DNA from: Thermothelomyces thermophilus ATCC 42464
Taxonomy: Eukaryota; Ascomycota; Sordariomycetes; Sordariales; Chaetomiaceae
DNA length: 64,000 nucleotides
Assembly (NCBI RefSeq): GCF_000226095.1
Contig: NC_016475.1
Location: 2,356,001-2,420,000, forward strand
Direction of reading: 5' to 3'
In this document: one piece after another, positions 46,427 through 58,107 of the stretch
Numbering within the stretch: position 1 is the first letter of the stretch
How the letters are laid out: every line of letters starts with the position of its first letter
Made by a program: the position numbers and the translations under genes
The notes under the pieces: generated by a model
The model's database searches: none
The model's input: only the letters and a program-made list of their open reading frames with translations
Told to the model about the DNA's origin: nothing

Positions 46427-48349
46427 CTAACGCAGCCCGATGACGCTCATCTCGAGCGTCCAGACCCTGCGGATCCAGACCTTGAGCTTGGTGCCGGCGG
46501 GCAGGCCCTCGACGTTCTCGAGCTCCACGCCCTCCCACCAGCAGCGGCGGGCAGGTTTGCGCCAGAAGAGCAGCAGTTTCTGGGCCATGCCGACGGCGCC
46601 GCTGCCCATTTCGTTGCCGCGGATGTCGGAGCGAAGGCGCGCTAGCGCCAGCGAGCAGATGACAGCCTTGTTGGGCTCGGGAGCCCGGTGGCCCCAGCGG
46701 TCGTCGTGATTGAACCCGCTAAATTCAACGTTAGCCTGCAGGTAGTATACTCCATCATATCATACGAATATGTATATGTGTGTGTGCATGCGCGCGCACG
46801 TTTCCGTGTGTACCTAGAGACAGAGGGCGACGAAAGAAGAATGGGAGAAAAAAAGAATTCGAGGGGTGTACGAGGGCGAGGACTTACCCCGCCGTCAACA
46901 TCTCGATGAGGTGCGCCTCGGTCGTTCCCGGTTCGTCGCTCTTCTTGAGGCCGCTGAAGATGCCGTCCTGCTTGAGGAGCGCCCGGGCGGCCGCCCGCTT
47001 GACCTCGATCATCTCTGGCTGCTCGATGTCCTGCTTGGGTGGGATTGCGTAGAAGTCAAGGTCCTCGCGCAGCACGATGATGCCCGCGCGCCGGCTGCTC
47101 TCGTCCCGAGCCGACGGGTCGAACGACACCAGGCCGTCGGCGCCCTCTTGCCCGTTGCTGGGCTCGGTTGGGATACTTTGCGCCACGTTCCGGAAGAAGT
47201 CCAGCATGTACTGCAGTGACGCCGGGTCGTACTGCCGGTATGCATTAGCGGTGATCCAGAAACACACGGGAGGGAATCATGGGAGGCATGTAGCGGATGC
47301 TGAGACAACCGTCCTGCCTCCTCAATACAAGCAAAAACATACGTCGACTTGAACGGCATCTCCTTCCGAGAACCCACCACCCATGTGCCCCTCAGGAAAG
47401 AGGCCATTGGGGAAGAGTGATAGCAGGACAAACTCCGGTAGTGTTAACAGTTCGTCTCGGGACAGCTTAAAGCGGGTGCCCCTAAAACGAAAGAGAAGGG
47501 AAAAAAAGGAAGAGGTCAGTTGACTGCTCATTCTGCTTGCTGCTCGAGGAGTCGGCGGGGGTTCGGATCTCACCGCAGATCCATCACGATTGTCTCGTCC
47601 CCAGGCACATCTGCAGACGCAACGTTAGCTTGCGTTAGCCATATTCATCGATTGACGATCGTCGCCAGCGCCGGCGTGCACCTACCTCCGAGGGGATTGA
47701 GCGGCGGGCCGCCCTGCTGCACCTGGGTGATGATACTCGCGGCTCCTCCTGCGGCAGCCATGAGGTATGTGAAGGAGTGGAGGGGGCTGGTTCCCTCCGA
47801 ATACGCCGGCGGCGGCTCTGTTTCCTCGTCCTTGGCGCTGCCTCCCTTGGTATCCTGCGGGAGCGCGCGCTTGGTCTCGTCCTGGAGTTGCCGGACTGCA
47901 GACGCGCTGTTTGACGACCCGGTCTCTACTTGGTCGACAGCAGGCGCATACGCTGGGGCCGCGAGGCAAGAGGCAGAAGCGGCCGCTTCTTGGTCAGTGA
48001 CTCCGTCGTCCGGGTGTCTGTACGGCTCGCAAGGCTCCTGGAGGGTTTCCGCGGCTTCGTTGTCCTGGGCAGGAAAGAGCGACGAAAAGGAGGGTGGTGG
48101 CCGAAAGGCTGAGGAGCCCGAGGCCTCGGAGGCAGGATACTGCGGCGGCGGGGAGCGCTGACGGAATGGTGAATCCTGGAAGTCGGGTGTTTGGAGGAGC
48201 TCCTCGTCGGCCTGAGCGGTGAAGTGCGCTAGTTTCTGCTCGGCCACGGTGTCGGGGGATTGTGGAATGCCTGCTTCCTCGTAAACACTGCGTCGTTTGC
48301 GGGAGATGGGCTCGGAGTACGAGCTGCCGGGATCACGCCGGTTACACAA
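46427..48349 (-). CDS. Whi2-like BTB/POZ-fold protein
   Basis: Five exons: from about 48349 to 47686, then 47610-47574, 47481-47343, 47231-46888 and 46718-46427, about 491 residues. The N-terminal 220 residues are Pro/Ser-rich and disordered (SRKRRSVYEEAGIP, PPPAYSEGTSPLHSF). The conserved core GTRFKLSRDELLTLPEFVLLSLFPNG ... YDPASLQYMLDFFRNVAQ is the BTB/KCTD-like fold of Whi2. The C-terminus contains FNHDDRWGHR and KLLLFWRKPARRCWWEGVEL. Yeast Whi2 works with the phosphatases Psr1/Psr2 in the general stress response and restrains TORC1. The start is unresolved: no in-frame ATG occurs upstream of the core within this ORF, which opens after a TAG at 48432-48434. A non-coding or very short 5' exon is likely. 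Exon joins downstream are all in frame. Confidence 0.8.
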
Positions 48350-49322
48350 CGTGACGGCGGCGACGGGAAGTTGTCGGACGGGATGGCTGTGGTCGGAGAT
48401 GTGCTTCGTTAAAATGCTGTCGCCCTAATGTTCAGCGTGTCTGCGGGATGGCTTGGCTCTCGAGATTGCGACAGAAAGACCGGTCGCGGCTGAGGTTCGT
48501 TTGGGTGCCCAATTCGGTGACCAGCATTTAGTGAGTCCTACCTGGGAGGTGGATAGGCAGCTTCCCCAGAGAGGTCCCTTATTAGGTACTGTACCTAGTA
48601 TTAAGGCCAGGTAGGGACGGATTTAGTGCTTGTTGCTTTGCTGTTAACCCGAGATAGGCCAGTAGCTCCGAGGCTCGCATGTAAGGGAAGGCACCCAAAA
48701 AGGCCCTCAACGCGGGCTCGACTTGGCGCACAAACAAAAAAAAAAGGGCCGAAAATAGTATAAAGTGCAAAACCTTAGAGAGATTCCGTATCTAAGGCTG
48801 TCCGGAATCCAAGGGTGGAGAGACAGAAGGTTAGAGGAATCAACGATCGCTACCTAACGCCGCTGAGATGAGGCTGTCCCAGCGCTGCGAATTGAACCCC
48901 GGGGCACGCGAGATGGCTGCTGTCAGGCCCCTGAAGTGTTGCCAGCCGCCGAGTCCCTTGTCTGGCTGGGAATAGCGGGGCGGCCCACAATCGGGCTCCG
49001 CACTGTACAGTATCGGACTCCATACCGACCCAGCAACTGTAACCGCCCGAAATGACCCAATCAGAAGGGATGACATCTAGGCAATGAAGGCCAGGTTCCC
49101 TAGTACGGGAAGAGGGTCTATGTACTCCGTATTCATTGTCGGAAGAGAACAGAAGGCAGGATAAAAGGAGGCGAGAGACAGATATGCAATAAGTTTCATG
49201 AAATGAATATTCTTGGTCGGTTGATGATCAAACATTGGCATAAAATCGCACCAAGTGCAGGCATGATTAACCTCTCGAGACCCAAGTCAATGGTAATATT
49301 CTTGTGATTATACATGTACAGA
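48350..49322. other. intergenic region upstream of the WHI2-like gene
   Basis: It must contain the missing first exon and promoter of the Whi2-like gene and the 3' UTR of the G-patch gene. AGGTACTGTACCT (48584-48596) and TACTCCGTA (49133-49141) are GTAC-type palindromic elements. No other ORF supported. Confidence 0.5.
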
Positions 49323-51551
49323 TCAATCCTCGTCATCGCTATCCCCAAAGATGGCTCTGAAGACATCCTCGCCCGCCCTCTCCCCTTCTAGAGCCTCGTT
49401 CCTGCTCGTATCGATGACAGCCTTTCCGGGGCCTGAAGGTTGCCGGCCAGCAGCCTCGTCTTCGAGGTTCGAGCCAGCATCTCTAGTCGTGCCGGCGGAG
49501 GAGGAATGGACCGAACCAAATTCCAGGGCCATGGGTTCTTGTCCCGATGACCCATACGCTTGCGTGGCACTGAACTGAGTCGCAGTATCGTACTTTGCCT
49601 TTCCTGAAGCCGCCGAAGCCGCTCCGGGATCATTGGCTTGCACATGCTCTGGCGGCTTCACATTGAAGCGTTTGCATAGCAGCCGGGCGGGGTAGAACTC
49701 GGTGACGGATCTCGTCATCGGCCCAAACATACCAAGCTTGGCTGCCTCCTCGGACGGATCCTGGGGTTTGGCTGGTGGCTTCGAGAGCAAATCTCGCTCT
49801 TCCGCCTCGCCGCCCGAGCCGGGGCTGGACTGGTTTGTTGAAGTCGTAAACCGGCTGGCCATGAAACCGGTCATGGGCCTGAATATCCTGGCGCAGTTGT
49901 AGAATTCGTGCATCTCCCTCAGCCACTCTTCGTTGTTCATCTTGGGCGGTTTCGTCCCCGGAGTCGGCTTGAACCCGGCCTGGTACTCCAGGAATGCAAT
50001 GTACCTCGCGCGCTTGGCCTCGTCGTCTCGATAAGGCGCGTTACCGCTGGCGCCCCTGGAAATGGCCGCAACCGCCGTCTCCTTCCCCAGCTGTGGGACG
50101 CGGCTGAGAAGCTCTTGCAACCGGTCCTCCTCGCTGAGCGCATACTCGGCCGGAACCTCGCCCCGAGCGGGCGGGAGGTCTTTCTTGCCGGTCACAGCCG
50201 CCAGATGCTCCCGAGCTTCTGCAGACATGAAGTCAAAAACGGATTTCCCGGGGAGTGGTTTTTCACCAAGGATCGCCGCGCGCGCCTTCGGATCAAGCGT
50301 GGACGCCATGGCGGCCTCTGCTGTGGAGACATAGCCAGTTGCGCCCGCCTGAGACTTTGATTGCTTCGCCGAGACCCAGCCGTCCGGGATCTTTGGGGGA
50401 GGATATTTTCCTTCGCTATTGATTTCAGACGTCAGGGCGTCGGGCTCCCTGCCAAAGACGAAGCCATCCAGGGGTAACCGCCCATCATGGCACTTCCTGA
50501 CCCCAAGCGCAATCTTCCCCAAGCCTGACTTCTTGGACGGTATGAATGCCGGTTTCGCCTTTAGCGCTGGGTTGATCGCGGTTATGGCCTTTTTCTTCTT
50601 CTTGTCTCCTCCTATTACTCGGTTGTACGATATTCGCGGACCAATCTCGTAGGGATCTTCGTCGTCGGAGCCGGTATCATTCAGTATACCAACCCCTATC
50701 CCTCCGCGGCTCTTCTCTCGCTCTTTCTTGCGGCTGGCGAATAGTGTAAACTTCGGACGCCCCAAGCTGCTCGCTCTTCGTCATCGTCGGAATCGGAGTC
50801 ATGCTTGGTCCCGAGGTTGAGAGGTGCCAACCTCGTTTCTCCCTCGTATCCCAGCCCTCTGTGGTCGGTCTTGCGCGCAAAGCTAATCATTGGGACATCT
50901 TCTGGCGCGAAAAGGTAGGTTTCCCCCGGATCGCCGGTGTCGCTGCGGAGTTCTAGGCGAGCCGTCCTGCGGACCTTGGGCCCAATTCCCTGTCCTTCTT
51001 TCCAGCCCATCTTCTTGAGCAGTCTCGTGCCCATTGTATCGCCTTCTGCGCGAAAAAGATCCATCAGACCATTCCTTCTCGTAGCATCATCGGCGGTCGA
51101 GCCCAGCCCGGAAAACGCGGCTTGGGTCTGGATTTTCCTCGCTTCTTCGGCATCGGCGAGATCCTCCTCGTCCATGTAGTCCTCCGGGCGCCGCTGCGCC
51201 GCGTTAGGGTCATCCTTGCGGCGATTCGTTCGAGAAGAGACAAAGGTTGAAGGTGTCCATCCTTCTTTAGAGCCGACAGTGTTGAAATAGCTGGGGGCAT
51301 GTCAGCGAGCTCGTTTTCAGGGAGCGACAAATCGTGCATACTTGCCCTGCACTCCATCCGCCGGTAAACGCGCCGTGAAGCCTCTTCCTCCCCCGCTCAT
51401 CCCTCACCTCCTGCTTCCATAGCGGCACGTACGAGCCATCGTCACGGGCTTCCGAGTCGAGCGGCGGGAGTGGCGTTCCGAACGCGACGTACGGCGATCG
51501 TTGCGCAGTAAGGTCAGCCTCGTAGGTCGCACGAGATCTCTTGTAGGACAT
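49323..51551 (-). CDS. GPATCH1-type G-patch protein
   Basis: Exon 1 is 51551-51346 and exon 2 begins at 51290. The protein starts MSYKRSRATYEADL and has the FGTPLPPLD and FTGGWSAGYFNTVGSKEGW blocks of the GPATCH1 (DUF1604) family. The G-patch (TMGTRLLKKMGWKEGQGIGPK) is at about 154-174. The end is acidic (FGDSDDED). Total is about 700 residues. Human GPATCH1 partners the DEAH helicase DHX35 in late splicing quality control; a nuclear RNA role is the best inference. Intron 1 (51291-51345) has a GC donor, GCAAGT. Reading from RLAPLNLG...DDDEERAAWG to RPKFTLFASRKK requires a change of frame at GGGG near 50762-50765. Either a 65-nt intron (50767-50831, GTTGGC..GCAG) removes the acidic stretch, or one base is missing. 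The gene is divergent from the KIN1-like kinase. Confidence 0.87.
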
Positions 51552-53799
51552 GGGAATGCCAAAGGAGCATGAGCTCGTAGGCGAAAATGAACTGCTTCGA
51601 AGGGATCCAAGTTGCCAACAGCCCCCGTGTTGAAGATGTCGTCGACTTCTCCACTAAATTGACGTACAAGTACCTGGTATCGACAGCTCATGAAACTCAT
51701 GAAATGCTGCCTGGAGTGGAAGGCGGTGAAGCTGAGATGTAGTGTAGTGTAGAGGACCGGTGGGGCTGGCTTTCCGCAATGCGGGGAGCCAAGTGCCATG
51801 TGGGGCCTTTTCTTGGAGATGAAATGAGATTCCTGGTTCCAGCCACACGTTGAAGCTCTCTAGTTCTCCTTGCTGCCGTAGGACTTGGTATGTATGTACA
51901 GTACATACAATACATACCTACCTTAGGTGTGTATGTACTCGAGTATGCATAGTTATACTCCGTATGTACTGTTGTACCTTCGAGCAGCCAACCCAGCCCC
52001 TCGAGCACATTCCATGCTGTGTCCGTCGGGCCGGTGTGCCGCGGCACTTAGAGTTGATTATCGGAGCTAGCTTCATCCTGAATCATTAGTTTTCCTCTTA
52101 TTCACTCCTCTTTTATCATCTTTCCTGCTCATACCGTGACTGTTCACTTCATCGGAAATATGACGTTAACAGGGGCCAGATCGCTGCGATGTAGCTTTCC
52201 CTATTGGAGTACTCGGAGTATAGTGAACGCATTGCTTGGTGACATCCTAGACCCTGCTCTCAGCCTATCGTTGATTAGTGTAAATGAAACGCTCAGCGTT
52301 AAGATCCATATAGCCATCCGATTATCAGCACCATGATATCGAGAGTGCTCTTTTCCAAACGCGAACTACCAACATCCACCATTCTTCTTCCAAGCGTGTT
52401 GGGACGTAACCGCCCTCCCCTTCGGCCTCATCGCTGCCTTATTTTGAGATTGAGCAGAGAATGGGCAGTGGGGTTTGTTGTTATCTCTTTACTTTGTTCC
52501 TGCTGCTTGGACAGTTTGCTTTGGTGAGGTCAACGGTTGGGTCGGCGGCCGCGCTGGTCACCGAGTTGGTGCAGGATACCACATATCCCCGCCTCAAAGG
52601 CCAATCAAGAGGCGATCAAGCAGCCACTGAGCCAGGCCCGCAGAGGCAGCACGCCTCCGCCAACCTCCCTTAAAAAAGACGCAGCTGGAGTTGATGGTCC
52701 CAGTCCGTAGATAGGTTCAATGCCAATAACTCTTACAACTAGCAGCTCTCCGCGGACTCCAGTCGACGTGGCCGAAACCTTGTTTGGCAGAATCGTTTGC
52801 AGGTAGTGACGCCATCATCCTGCAGGTTGTTGTTTCGAATTTGGCAATCAGGGCCCGACAGCAGCTCGAGGTCCGGTCTGCCGGAGCAGGGGCCAGTTAG
52901 TTGGACCCTAATCATCCCCGAATCGGGCACATGTCAGGGTATCTGACTTGAAGTTCAGGGATCAGAGACAAAAGTCGATGAGACTTTCAGGGGATCATGG
53001 AGCAGCGGAGATGGGCTGTAGGGTCCGAGAGAGTGTGATACACAAGGCTCTCGACACGTAGCGCAAGCAACTACCTAACCTACGTTAGCTATGGCCATGT
53101 TATGGCACAGGGGGGGGCGGGCAAATATGGAAACCGCAACGCCCCAGTAGCGTGCCTCGAAATTACTTCCCGAACTGTACGGCTACTGCGCATTCTTACC
53201 GGGTAGCGCGTGGATACCAGCCGCTTGGACTCCACTGTACAGAGGAAGGCGCCGCCCCCCCCTGACGCCAGCGTCCAGCCAAAATCGCCGAGAGTTGTCC
53301 CCCCTCAACTCTCAGGTGCTGAAAAGCGGCCTCGACTGCCCAACCTTAGTGCGACCCGTGGACGGCCTGGTGACCCTGGGATTTGTTGGGAATACGCGGC
53401 GCATCCAAACCGCACATCGCACAAAGGAGCGGCCATCCAAAGTTCGGCCAAAGCCATCAATTCCCAATCCCGCATGCGCCGCAACTCGGCGCTCTTTCGC
53501 TCCACTCACGATCAGCCCCTTCCCGCCGTCACCTATCCATTCTTCCCTCCACCAACCCGAACGCCCCAGTTACGAACCGCCAGCCGATCGATACCTCAGG
53601 CGACCTGCACATAATCGTGTTCACTTTTTTCCTCGATAGACAAAGCATCACCCCTCTCCATCCACACATCAACATTGAATGGTGTGATTCCCGCTTGAGG
53701 GCGGTTTCCGTGCATCACGCTTTTCCCAATCGTCGGTTCTGGCCATAGCGAGCCTCCGCCACCTTGCCGCCTGAGCTCTGTGTTCCCCCCTCGGCCGCG
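51552..53799. promoter_or_regulatory. bidirectional region between GPATCH1-like and KIN1-like genes
   Basis: 2.25 kb between divergent start codons. A GTATGTAC/GTACATAC inverted pair with further TACATAC copies lies at 51889-51965, close to the G-patch gene. The part from about 53500 to 53660, upstream of the kinase, is C-rich and looks like a leader. ORFs in it (53210-53748) have no domain features. Confidence 0.5.
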
Positions 53800-56427
53800 A
53801 TGACCACAGCACTCTCCCCCGGGGCTGACATGCCCATGCGGTCGCAATCCGTTCGGACACGCCGGCCACCGACGGCATCGCGCCCTGAACCCCTTCCACG
53901 GTCCGAGTCATCGACACGAGCCGAAGCATCGCGCCCCCACCGCCGCAGCAGCCAGCGCTCGACGACGGGTGCGGCGCAGTCCCCACGGCATCCGCCGTCC
54001 GACGTGCCCGCTCCCGCCGCCGAGGAGCCCCACGACAGGGCCGCCGCCAACGCCGCCGCCGCCGATCATTACGCGCAGCGTCCGTCCAAGCACAGGTATC
54101 GCACCGTCATCCCCGCCCCGTCAGGCAACTATGCCTTCATCAAGACGATCGGCCAGGGGAGCATGGGCAAAGTCAAGCTGGCCAGGAAGGAGGGCACAAA
54201 CGAGCTGGCAAGTTTCTCGACCCCACGTGGTGTGCCCGGGTTGCCAAGCTAACGCTCAAGTTTTTGTTTTGTTCGAATGCAGGTCGCCTGTAAGATCATC
54301 GACAGGGTGTCGCCCGATGACGGACGGCTGAGCAGAGAAGAGCGAGAGCGGGCCGACGCCGCCCGGGAGGATCGCAACGCCCGCGAGGCTGCCATCGTCA
54401 GCCTGCTGAACCATCAATACATCTGCGGCCTGCGCGATAACCTGCGGACACGATGGCACTGGTACATGCTCTTTGAGTATGTCAACGGTGGCCAGATGCT
54501 CGACTACATCATCTCCCACGGAAAGCTCAAGGAGAAGCAGGCCAGGAAGTTTGCGCGCCAAATAGCGAGTGCCGTCGACTACTGTCACCGAAATAGCATC
54601 GTCCACCGGGACCTGAAGATTGAGAACATCTTGATTAGCAAGACGGGCGACATCAAGATTATCGACTTTGGCCTCAGCAATCTCTTCTCGCCCGACGAGG
54701 ATAGGAAGCTCAAGACGTACTGTGGCAGTCTCTACTTTGCCGCTCCGGAGCTGCTCCAGGCGAGACCATACACGGGTCCCGAGGTCGATGTGTGGAGCTT
54801 CGGCGTCGTTCTGTTTGTGCTCGTCTGCGGCAAGGTGCCGTTCGACGACCAATACATGCCCGCTCTCCACCAGAAGATCAAAAAGGGCGAAGTCGACTAT
54901 CCCAATTGGCTGTCTAGCGGTAAGTCACGGCGTGCTCCGTCCCCCCCTCCCCCCCCCCCTTCTTTAATCCTCGCTGACCCGAGTCTAGAGTGCAAGCACC
55001 TCATTTCCAGGATGCTGGTTACGGACCCGAAACAACGCGCGACCATGCACGAGGTCATGAACCACCCATGGATGCTCAAAGGGTATAATGGCCCTCCCGA
55101 GAACTTTCTTCCGCACCGCGAGCCCCTGAAACTGCCGCTCGACGAGGAGGTCATCGCCCATATGACGGGATTCAAGTTTGGCCCCCCGGAGTACATCCGC
55201 GAGGAATTAACCAAGAAGATCACGTCACCAAAGTACCAAGCAGCGGTGCGACGCTTGGAGAAGGAGAGGGAGCAGCCACAACCGAACCCCCAGGGTACGG
55301 AGAAGCGACGCGGTTTTGGCTTCGATTTCTATAAGAGGCGAAACTCGATTACCAGCAAGGAGACCTTGACCAACGGTAGCTCCGATGGGCTACCCATCGG
55401 TGATGATCCGCTCAACGCGTTCGATCCCATGATTTCCGTCTACTATCTCGTCCGGGAGAAGTTCGAGCGCGAGCGGCAAGAGGCGCAAGCCGCCCAACCC
55501 GCAGTTCCACCCAAGGTGCAACAGGTCCCGCCGTCATCTCCGCAACAAGCGCAGGCGCCGCCACCCGTTCCGCCATCACCGATCGCGCGGCACAAGGAGA
55601 AGCATTCGCTTGCCGAGATCGTGCCTCCGCAACCAGCACACACGGAGAACAGCCGGACGCGACACAGGGCCAGGTCGCATAGCGAAGACCAGGTTCGGGA
55701 GCCGGTCCAGAACGGCTTGCTCTCGCCGGACATGGTGCCGACGAAGAAGGGCGGCAACGGCCCCGTTTCCCTCCTCCGCAGACTCAGCACGCGCGACAGG
55801 AGGAAAGAGCCGTCCGACGGCAAAACCATCTCGCTACAGAAATCCGTCTCCAAGCGAGCCAAGTCCCTCGGCCACGCCCGCCGGGAGAGCATCCAGGCGC
55901 GCCGCGCCAGGCGCGAGGCGGAGGCGCGCGATCAGCCGCAGACCCCCCATACACCCCATCAGGAGCCCCCCCTCCGGGAAGAGACGGACGCCGAGCTCGG
56001 CCTCGAAGGCGAAGGCGAAGGCGGAGAGACCAGCGGCGGCTCCAACGAGCGGCTCGAGCCCGAGGACCCGGACCTCGCCAAGCCCGTGTACCTCAAGGGC
56101 ATCTTCAGCGTGTCGACGACGTCGACCAAGCCGCTGTCCGAGATCCGCGCCGACATCAAGCGCGTGCTCAAGATGCTCGGCGTCGACTACACCGAGATCA
56201 AGGGCGGCTTCAGCTGCACCCACGCGCCAAGCATCGCCGAGGAGGAGAGGTACCACTCGCCCTCGCGCGGCGAGGAGCGCGTGGCCGACGGCGAGATCCG
56301 CTTCGAAGTGCTCATCGTCAAGGTCCCCATCGTCAGCCTGCACGGCGTGCAGTTCAAGCGGCTAGGGGGCGATACGTGGCAGTACAAGGCCACGGCAGAA
56401 CAGATCGTAAGGAAGCTGAGGTTGTAG
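53800..56427 (+). CDS. KIN1: Kin1/PAR-1/MARK-type Ser/Thr kinase with KA1 domain
   Basis: Three exons (53800-54207, 54283-54919, 54989-56427) encode 827 residues. A disordered Arg/Ser/Pro-rich N-terminus leads to the kinase domain: glycine loop GQGSMGKV at 118-125, catalytic lysine in VACK at 137-140, HRDLKIEN at 244-251, DFG at 264-266 and activation segment TYCGSLYFAAPELL. A Pro/Gln-rich linker follows, and the C-terminus (FEVLIVKVPIVSLHGVQFKRLGGDTWQY...) is a KA1 membrane-binding domain. Kin1/2 kinases act at the cortex and septa in polarity and exocytosis. Intron 1 (54208-54282) uses a GC donor, GCAAGT, with a CTAAC branch; only this join gives NELVACKII. Intron 2 (54920-54988) is 69 nt with no stop, so an unspliced reading would insert 23 Pro/Ser-rich residues. 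The ATG chosen is the first in frame after the leader. Confidence 0.93.
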
Positions 56428-57267
56428 GCAGAGCGGGAGGTTGGCGCCCCCCGGGGGGGGGGGGGGGGGAGGCACGGGGTGAAACGTTCATGTCTCGGAT
56501 TGAGGCGAGCGGAGGAGGAGGAGGAGAGGGGAGAGAGGGGTACGTATAACAAGGGAGGGCCATCAAAGATGTTTTACATTTCAGTGCGTGTCATGTTAGG
56601 CTGGTCATGGCTTTTGTCCAGTCCTGATGATGCTGGGGGGTTGTGTCTTTTCAGACCTGAACCTTTTTATTATGCTAACTAGTATTTAATGCTGAGCTTG
56701 TGATGCCTCCCTTCATCTTGCGGTACCCGGCCTCGAGAGCTATCGAGTTTTTGCACGAAGCATGTCTAGAGAAGAGGGTGGGTAAGGGGGGGGGGGGTTC
56801 AAAGGGTGTCTCTTTATCAGGGTTTCTACATGACCATGTTTTACGAGCATTTGGGCCTTGTGTAGGAGCGGGAGTGCTGGCGACGGAAGGAAGAGAGTGT
56901 GGTATTTTGTTCAATGTATGTATGCGCATCTGTACAAGTAGATGTTTGGGAACTCATAGTAGCAAGTGGTGTTGCCCTCTCCTGAACTACCAGACACACA
57001 AAAGAATAGTGATTCTTGACTCATCCTCCAATCCAAGTCTCGACGAGCGATCAAGATGATGTACATAGTTCAGAAAGCTCTCTCTCGAGGAACCTCCCCG
57101 GAAACAACTATATGCTCGTCGTGTCGTGTCCCCATGGAGCCAACTCACACACATCCTCGAAATCACTATCGCCAGCTTTGGATCCCTTGCCCGAATTCAA
57201 TATCGGCCTGCATCCCTTCCTCTCGGATCCGGGTAAACAAACGAGAGAGACGATTAAAGATCGTGCC
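56428..57267. other. convergent 3' region, KIN1-like and small membrane protein genes
   Basis: It holds two facing 3' flanks, with G runs at about 56451-56470 and 56789-56798. No supported ORF. Confidence 0.5.
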
Positions 57268-57687
57268 TCACTCCCGCGAATCGCCTTCACCACCCACCTC
57301 CGGCACACCACCGCCCCGTCCCTTCCCCGCGATCTTCGGCCAGTACGTCACGTACGCGTACGTGTCCACAGCGGCCAGGAGGACAACCCCGACGGCCAGG
57401 GCCGCGCGCGTGCGCGGGTTGGGCACGATGCGCCGGAGAGACAAGGCCAGGTAGGACGGGCTGGGGCTCGGAGTGGCGCCCCCCGAGTGGGCGCCACTGC
57501 TGCGCATGGCGTGGCAGGTCGAGAAGGAGGAGGTGGTCGAGGAGGAGAGGGGAGAGACTGAGGTGGGGGGGAGGGGCTTCGTCCAGCCTTGAGCGTGTCT
57601 GAGACGAGATGCTGTTGCGGAAGAGAGAGTGGCCGAGCGGGCGGTGAGGAGGAGGCGTGGGGCTGGCATGCGGAAAGAGCTGGCCAT
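57268..57687 (-). CDS. small single-span membrane protein, probably mitochondrial
   Basis: A 139-residue ORF without introns. The first 33 residues are rich in Arg, Ser, Ala and Leu with no acidic residue (MASSFRMPAPRLLLTARSAT), like a mitochondrial presequence. A Ser-rich stretch follows, then basic RRIVPNPRTR and one hydrophobic span, AALAVGVVLLAAVDTYAYV (95-113), ending in TYWPKI and a Gly-rich polar tail. I believe similar small proteins exist in related fungi but cannot name a function. An inner-membrane position is an inference. It sits between KIN1 and SRS2 with no apparent link to either. Confidence 0.65.
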   Translation of the reverse strand: MASSFRMPAPRLLLTARSATLSSATASRLRHAQGWTKPLPPTSVSPLSSSTTSSFSTCHAMRSSGAHSGGATPSPSPSYLALSLRRIVPNPRTRAALAVGVVLLAAVDTYAYVTYWPKIAGKGRGGGVPEVGGEGDSRE

Positions 57688-58107
57688 GGTGGAGGAAGGC
57701 TTGTTGTGTGCCTTAGTAGTTGATATATGGCGCTGAGGAGAAAGTTGTTGGTGATGGGTTGTGTTCTGCCTGGCAGTGGCTGTGGTGGCTACTAGAAGAG
57801 CGAGGTGGTTTGCAAGCGGTGTCGATGATAAACGAGGAGTGTTGGATGCGGGCTACGGAGCATGGTATATATAGAAGTTGACGCCCACAACATGGTCAAA
57901 GTTGCTTGACGCGTGGTATTGTTCGTTGCTCATACCAGGGATTGCCCGAATAGGCAAGTAAGCAGTTACAGGTACTTTTGCGCCATAACCGTTATGGCCG
58001 GAAGAAGCCGGGAAGAAGCCGGATTGGCGCCTAGAAAGCACCAAAATATCTGGACATGTCCCATTAGGGTTTAGACATAACGCATAACCATAACGCATCA
58101 GCTCGGC
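57688..58107. other. intergenic region between small membrane protein and SRS2
   Basis: It holds the promoter of the small membrane protein gene and the 3' flank of SRS2. At 57987-58024 a GCCGGAAGAA unit is nearly repeated. No gene seen. Confidence 0.5.

Noticed and set aside
48880-48905. B-box-like sequence (minus strand GGGGTTCAATTC) suggesting a tRNA
   Set aside because: The T-stem does not pair (second base pair is G-G) and no acceptor stem is found around it.
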